This document shows, in pieces, positions 59,049 to 64,000 of a stretch of DNA of 64,000 bases (positions are counted from its first letter, which is position 1; every line of letters begins with the position of its first letter). Position numbers and translations under genes: made by a program. The notes under the pieces are model-generated. The model was not told the DNA's origin, made no database searches, and saw only the letters and a list, made by a program, of their open reading frames with translations. This DNA is from Nipponacmea schrenckii (lineage: Eukaryota > Mollusca > Gastropoda > Lottiidae), in assembly GCA_030562195.1 (NCBI GenBank), contig CM060200.1:31535023-31599022 (forward strand). The letters are read 5' to 3'.

Positions 59049-60885
59049 ATGGCAAAACTTGATCCGATCTTTCAACTTTATGAACCAATAGAATATACAT
59101 TCAATAAGAAAAAAAGAAGACTACATCATTATATCTCCAACTGTTGGGTCCAAATCTCAGATTAATGACGGAGGTAGAGTCACATTTGAAATCAATTCGT
59201 TGTCCAATTGGTTACTTCTTTCCCATACTTACTTCCGCTGTGATTTCAAAATTAAAGATGGAGCCCCCAATCAAAATCGTATCCCCCACCTGAAGGTAAC
59301 ATTAGAAAACAATTTCTTCCCCTCTTTATTCAGCGAAATGGTTTTAGAAGCCGGTTCAAATATAATTGAAACAATCAAACACCCAGGTGAGTTTGACACA
59401 ATGCTTAAAACTCTTTTATATCCAAAAAATTATACAACGGTATCGAGTCAGACACGGGAGATGGGGAAATACAATCTCAACAAGAAAATGTAGCAGCAGA
59501 CGACAACCTGGCGGCAGTTAGATCTACTGTTAACAATTTGATCAATATCACAAAATTTCAAAATAATGAAAGTTATAAACAGAAGGTTGTTTTTTACAAT
59601 AAACCTATTGATAGAAATAGCTGGGGTTCGTACATAAACTGGAATTTATATCCCCTCTTTGGATTACTTGAGCACAGGAAAGTTTACATTGGTCTTCCCT
59701 TCAAAATACATCTTCAAAGATTAATAAACAACGATAGAATATTTTTTGGAGAAAACAATTCAAATGCTAGATTAGAAATAACCGATATCCAAGTATATGT
59801 GCCAGTAATAACCCCAACAATCGATGTAGAAACAAGACTTCTTAGTAGTTTGAAAAAAGATATTGAAATAGCATTTTTAAAGAGGCCCAGGCTTGATTTT
59901 TATGGGTCGCTTTGGGCCTTTGTTACATTTAAACAGTCCTCAGAAATACTCAAGCTCTAAGAAAATCGCAAAATACCTTGAAATATACCTCAAACAAAAA
60001 ATTTCACTTTTCATTTTTTTTCCGTGCTGTACGTGGCTGGTCTCCAGTCAGTCTGAAAATTGTGTGTCTTGTTGACAAAGTCTACAATTGAAAAATGTGT
60101 TGTAGTCTGTCATATAGATGACCGCTATTGCACGACGGGAAGGATAACTCTTTGATTATCAAGACGAACCGTTTTCCAATATGGCGGGACGTTCGTAATT
60201 TCTTAGGACATTATGATTTTTCAAACACGGATAATTATGGATACACATGGATTTGAAGGCTCAAATTTCAAAGGTAAGCTCTGTAGACTATTTCTGATTA
60301 GCTAACCAAAAGGTTTCATGTGTTTGAGGCTGTCGGATGATTGTACGAAGCAAATAAAGCCTGGGCTCCTTTAAGAAGAAATACGATTGGATCGATAAAA
60401 ATCACAGGAGAGAATTTCACATGGCAAGTGACGAATACCACAAAACCAGCGAGATATTCAATACTTGGTTTCAAAAATCTTCCAGATTCACATACGAACA
60501 ACAACAACCTTTTTAAAGTAACTGGTGACAACTTTGGTGATCCTAAAATAAAAAGGGTTCAAGTAAGATTAAACAATGAAAATTATCCAAATCAACCTTT
60601 GAAAATTGACCCAGATAGCAAGGACTTTAATGAGTTTTATAGAAACTATAAGCTTATGAGCGAATTATTTGGAAATGTACCACAGTTTAATTATCTCGAT
60701 TTTGTTTTAAATTATCCTATATTTTTGATCTCTCTGCTCACAAAGAAGATTTGTTTTAAAAAGGCGTACAGTTGTCTGTATACATTGAAAAAACAGCTGG
60801 AGATATGGTAGGGTATTGTCTCTTGTTAGAGGAATCGCGTCATATCATAAATATAATGGATAGAAAGATGAATAGAATTGAATAA
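59049..60885 (+). pseudogene. Polinton-like major capsid protein, broken
   Basis: Begins MAKLDPIFQLYEP; without the MITE it would be about 450 codons, compatible with a double-jelly-roll capsid protein. Blocks such as NWLLLSHTYFRCDFKI and NNFFPSLFSEMVLEAG, followed by a LxTLL block, parallel the order seen in Polinton capsid proteins. The C-terminal part has a FDLSAHKEDLF stretch and an IEKTAGDMVGYCLL strand. It is broken by a frameshift near 59115, another near 59440, the 490-bp MITE E3 (59881-60370), a frameshift near 60720 and an in-frame TAA near 60752. The neighbouring ATPase supports the identification; a penton-type protein is the alternative. Confidence 0.6.
59881..60370. mobile_element. 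MITE E3 (TTAA target duplication) inside the capsid gene
   Basis: 490 bp, AGAGGCCCAGGCTTG...CTGGGCTCCT, with TTAA at 59877-59880 and 60371-60374. Same family and orientation as E2. It interrupts the capsid-like reading frame. Confidence 0.88.
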
Positions 60886-60892
60886 ATTTCCA

Positions 60893-61455
60893 ATGAATCC
60901 AGAAGTTTTAGTCGCTAAAATATTAGAATCAATCGAAAATGGAAACCGAAAACAATTACTTATAATGGTATAAAGATACATATTTCACAATCGGTGATTT
61001 ACAAACTAAAAAATCATAAAGTACTGGACAATATTAATTATAATGAAATAGACAAGGAAGCTAAAGAAGGTGGGTTTCTGTTTCTTCTCCCATTAATTTT
61101 TGGAGGATTAGCAGCTGCAGGTGCTGTTGCCGGTGGTGCAAGTGGTATAGCTTCGGCGGTAAATAAGAAAAAAGCAGAAGCTGAAGCCAGAGAAAAACGT
61201 AGACATAATTTAGAAATGGAAAAATTAGCGAAAGGTTCTAGAATCAAGGATATATTAGCAAGTGTTAAACAATTCAATCACGCAACCAAGAAAATAGTAA
61301 AAGAAGGTTTGTCTAAGTTAATTGATCAAATCGATATGGGTGAAACTGAGATTCAAAAAGAAGGAGAGGGATTAATACTTAAGCACATTCGCAGTAGTGA
61401 TGGTTTATTTCTTTCAAAATATAAAGGAGAAGGTATTGTATTAAATCCTCATTAA
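60893..61455 (+). pseudogene. Polinton-like protein with hydrophobic Gly/Ala segment
   Basis: Starts MNPEVLVAKILESIENG 8 bp after the capsid stop. A frameshift near 60950 is needed to reach the main frame (IYKLKNHKVLDNINYNEID). It then has a strongly hydrophobic segment (FLFLLPLIFGGLAAAGAVAG), an Ala/Lys helix (NKKKAEAEAREKRRHNLEME) and a tail with SSDGLFLSKYKGEGIVL. Proteins with this hydrophobic segment, HN.ME helix and G-L-x-L-x-x-Y-K-G tail occur beside capsid genes in Polinton/adintovirus-like elements and have been likened to adenovirus minor core or membrane-lytic proteins. Function here is inferred from context. Confidence 0.5.
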
Positions 61456-61460
61456 AAAAA

Positions 61461-62010
61461 ATGGCTGCAAAATTTTAACATTCAGATAGGTTTCCACAAA
61501 ATCCAATGTTAATGTGTATTGTTGGTCAATCAGGATCAGGAAAAACTCACCTTTTATTTAAGATGTTAACAACACCCAAATTATTAGATTTTAATTCCCT
61601 TTACATTTATACATCAACTCCAGATCAATTATATTATCAATTTCTGAAAGCCTTAGAATATTTACAAAAAGATGACATACAGCAAATATTTCGAATTTAT
61701 GAAAACGATGAAGATCTTCAAAATGACAAAACTCCTGAAGAATTTATAAATTATTGTATAAAAGAAAACAACCCATCATTAACACCTACTGATATTCAAG
61801 TTTTACTAACCAAGAATGTGAATGATTTAGATTTGTCTAATATCGACAAGAAAAGCAAATACCTGATCATTTTCGATGATTGCGTAGCACAATCAAACCA
61901 AACAGTTCAACAAGAATTCTTTACAAAAGGAAGACATCACAATTGTCATTGTATATACCAATCTCATCATTTTATGGAATGGACGGAATGTTCATTAGAA
62001 AGAACGCTAA
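61461..62010 (+). pseudogene. Polinton-like packaging ATPase, truncated
   Basis: The frame opens MAAKF, has one in-frame TAA at 61476, then HSDRFPQNPMLMCIVGQSGSGKT, where GQSGSGKT is the Walker A P-loop, and YLIIFDDCV, the Walker B. The following FTKGRHHNCHCIYQSHHF has the (R/K)GRHxN...Q block of FtsK/HerA-type genome-packaging ATPases of Polintons and relatives, which pump DNA into capsids. The C-terminus is lost where family C copy C2 starts (62011). Together with the stop this makes it inactive. Same strand and tight spacing as the three upstream genes. Confidence 0.8.
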
Positions 62011-62060
62011 TTGTGGGACTTTGCTACCGCAAAGTCCCAGTTTGTTTTCGGTTTGTCAAT

Positions 62061-62093
<33 letters not shown>

Positions 62094-64000
62094 CGAAATT
62101 TACACACCTCACACAGCCTAGGCTACAATAGTTGCAATTTTTTCGCAACTTCTACAGACCTTCTGTAGTGGCGACGTTTCTAATGAATATAAATTGGAAC
62201 ATTTTTGCAAAACCGGAAGTGCTGCGTTGCAACAAACTTAAAAAGTAGCAAATTTGCTCTAGCTGTCGCAATTTTTGATCGATTTTCTTCGGGTTTTCAT
62301 TTTTGTAATCTGCAAGTAACTTCTGATCAGATAGCAGTTCAAAAATTTCAATTTTCAAAAATTCGTAGCACACATTTTTTTGCCGTACTTTGCAATTTTT
62401 TGCAACTTTTTTGTTTTTAGTGTGATCGATCTGAAAAAAATTGAGCATAAGAAGCCCATGAAATGATTTTCAAAAAGTAGGTCAAAAATTTTGCGTCACT
62501 TCCGGTTTTTTGCGAAAAATGGAGTTTTACGTCATATTGAATAACTTCCGATTTTATTAATGTATGACATTCAAACTTGTATCATCGGGTAGCCATTAGC
62601 CATACAAAAAAACGAAGAAAATAAAATCAAGGCCGCATGCGCAACTTTCGCCGCAATTAAGATTTTCCTGAAAGTGGCCGATTTTTATTCAGACATTATG
62701 GCTGGTCCGATCTTGATGATTTTGGTGTCAAATGAAAGAACACAAAAATTGTAGCCAAAACTGGGAAGCCGATTTTTGAAATTCGATTTTGCTTTTATGC
62801 AACTTCCGGTTGAATTTTTTCAATTTTTAAAAGCTTATTTCTCGTGACCTTGACCTTTGGTGACCGTGACCTTTAGTAGGTCAAAGGTCATTGACCGTGG
62901 CTATCAGTTTATACTTTGACCTTTGACCTCCGACGTCTACTTCCGGTTTTATAGCTGCCCGAAAACAGCAAAATTCGCAACTTTGGGCTGCTCTAGAGCG
63001 TGACCTAATTAATTTAGAGTGTTAATTTTTTCAGATTCTTAAGTTGTTTTTTGTCCTCTTTCCAATGATATATAACAAAAGTTTGTAAAATGAAAATTGA
63101 AGTTTTTGATTTTTGAATATAACAAGTACATTTTGTCGTGTTTACGTTTTTTTGAAATGTATATGTGTTCTATTGGATGTACAAACTTCAAATTTGTACC
63201 GTGAATAAACATTTTGAATGTGATTGGATTCACGCTAAAAAAATGAGATGGGCGTGGCATATACGGGTAAATTTCGAATTTACCTTTTTCATAGTTCAGC
63301 GAATTACGTCTGTAGGAAAAAGCGTTTTTTTAAAAAAGTACTTTGCACACAGATATCTCATTGCTTTGGCCAGTTCATCCAAGAAAATAAGATTATTCGG
63401 CCTGTTTGTTGCAATTTCTCGACAATAGCAAACCGGTTGATTTTTTTCTAATTTTTGAAGCTTATTCCCCTTGACCTAAACCTTTGGTGACTTTGACCTT
63501 TAGTAGGTAAAATGTCATTGACCTTGTTTATCAGTTAATACTTTAACATTTGACCTCCGACGTCCACTTCCGGTTTTATAGCTGCCCGAAAACAGCAAAA
63601 TTCACAACTTTGGACTGCTCTAGAGCGTGACCTAATTAATTAAGAGTATTATTTTTGTCAGATTCTTAAGGTGCTTTTTGTCCTCTATCCAATGATATAT
63701 AACAAAAGTTTGTAAAATGAAAATTGAAGTTTTTCATTTTTGTATATAACAAGTACATTTTGTCGTGTTAACGTTTTTTTGAAATGTATATGTGTATATT
63801 GCGTGATCTATTGGATGTACAAACTTCAAATTTGTACCGTAAATAAACATTTTGAATGTGATTGGATTCACGCTAAAAAAATGAGATGGGCGTGGCATAT
63901 CCGGGTAAATTTCGAATTTACCCTTTTCATAGGTCAGCGAATTACGTCTGTAGGAAAAAGCGTTTTTTTTAAAAAGTACTTTGCACACAGATATCTCATT
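62011..64000 (+). mobile_element. family C element, copy C2 (5' end, continues beyond window)
   Basis: The 5' end is TT, G, hairpin TGGGACTTTGC-TACC-GCAAAGTCCCA (62014-62039), TTTGTTTTCGG, then a ~27-bp T tract. The body is the inverted counterpart of 52.0-57.2 kb, including the ~0.62-kb internal duplication (TGGCATAT.CGGGTAAATTTCGAATTTACC at 63254 and 63893). It inserted into the packaging-ATPase frame. The 3' end is outside the window. Confidence 0.88.

Overview
The window is eukaryotic DNA, AT-rich (roughly two-thirds A+T), with spliced genes, and most probably comes from a lophotrochozoan, likely a mollusc. The main reasons are a complete two-exon opine dehydrogenase gene (an invertebrate anaerobic-glycolysis enzyme), a trissin-receptor/GPR19-like neuropeptide GPCR, and a dense load of Penelope-like elements, Helitron/Helentron-type repeats and a Polinton-like insertion. 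There is nothing bacterial here, and I see no rRNA, tRNA or CRISPR array. Two runs of exactly 500 N (28200-28699 and 57282-57781) are scaffold gaps; both fall inside or beside tandem repeat arrays.

Layout. 1-7.5 kb: a family D rolling-circle-type element carrying an EEP-nuclease remnant, a decayed Penelope-like element (PLE-1), a palindromic GTCGAGTTGGCGAC-type satellite, and two TTAA-flanked MITEs. 7.5-11.1 kb: non-coding DNA with ~150-170 bp tandem repeats. 11.6-15.3 kb: two exons of the GPCR, whose intron holds a different PLE with a hammerhead-ribozyme motif and long inverted arms. 17.6-19.4 kb: the opine dehydrogenase gene (minus strand). 22.0-32.4 kb: families D, B and A, the last as a ~1.09 kb tandem array. 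33.1-46.4 kb: a head-to-tail cluster of PLE copies, one split by a 4.1 kb family B insertion. 46.6-48.3 kb: a small divergent gene pair separated by ~62 bp tandem repeats. 48.35-57.3 kb: inverted family A array, a B-like segment and a ~2.05 kb family C array. 58.5-62.0 kb: a decayed Polinton-like module (small glycine-rich protein, capsid-like, membrane-segment protein, packaging ATPase), cut off by a second family C copy running to the window end.

The most interesting signal is a shared terminal architecture in four otherwise different repeat families. Each 3' end is a tiny hairpin with 5-bp arms lying one base inside a terminal CTAG that is followed by host T. Each visible 5' end (B, C, D) is TT, an 11-bp-arm hairpin, TTTGTTTTC, and then a T tract. 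The 5' hairpin arm recurs just inside the 3' hairpin. Family B is inserted in a PLE whose undamaged paralogue in this window gives the empty site and shows insertion between two Ts with no target duplication. One family C junction joins CTAG directly to the 5' TT. This matches Helentron/HINE-type rolling-circle elements, and these families also share ETS-, YY1- and nuclear-receptor-like motifs. A second lead is that the clustered PLE seems to carry an upstream ORF with an SGNH-hydrolase-like domain overlapping the RT/GIY-YIG ORF.
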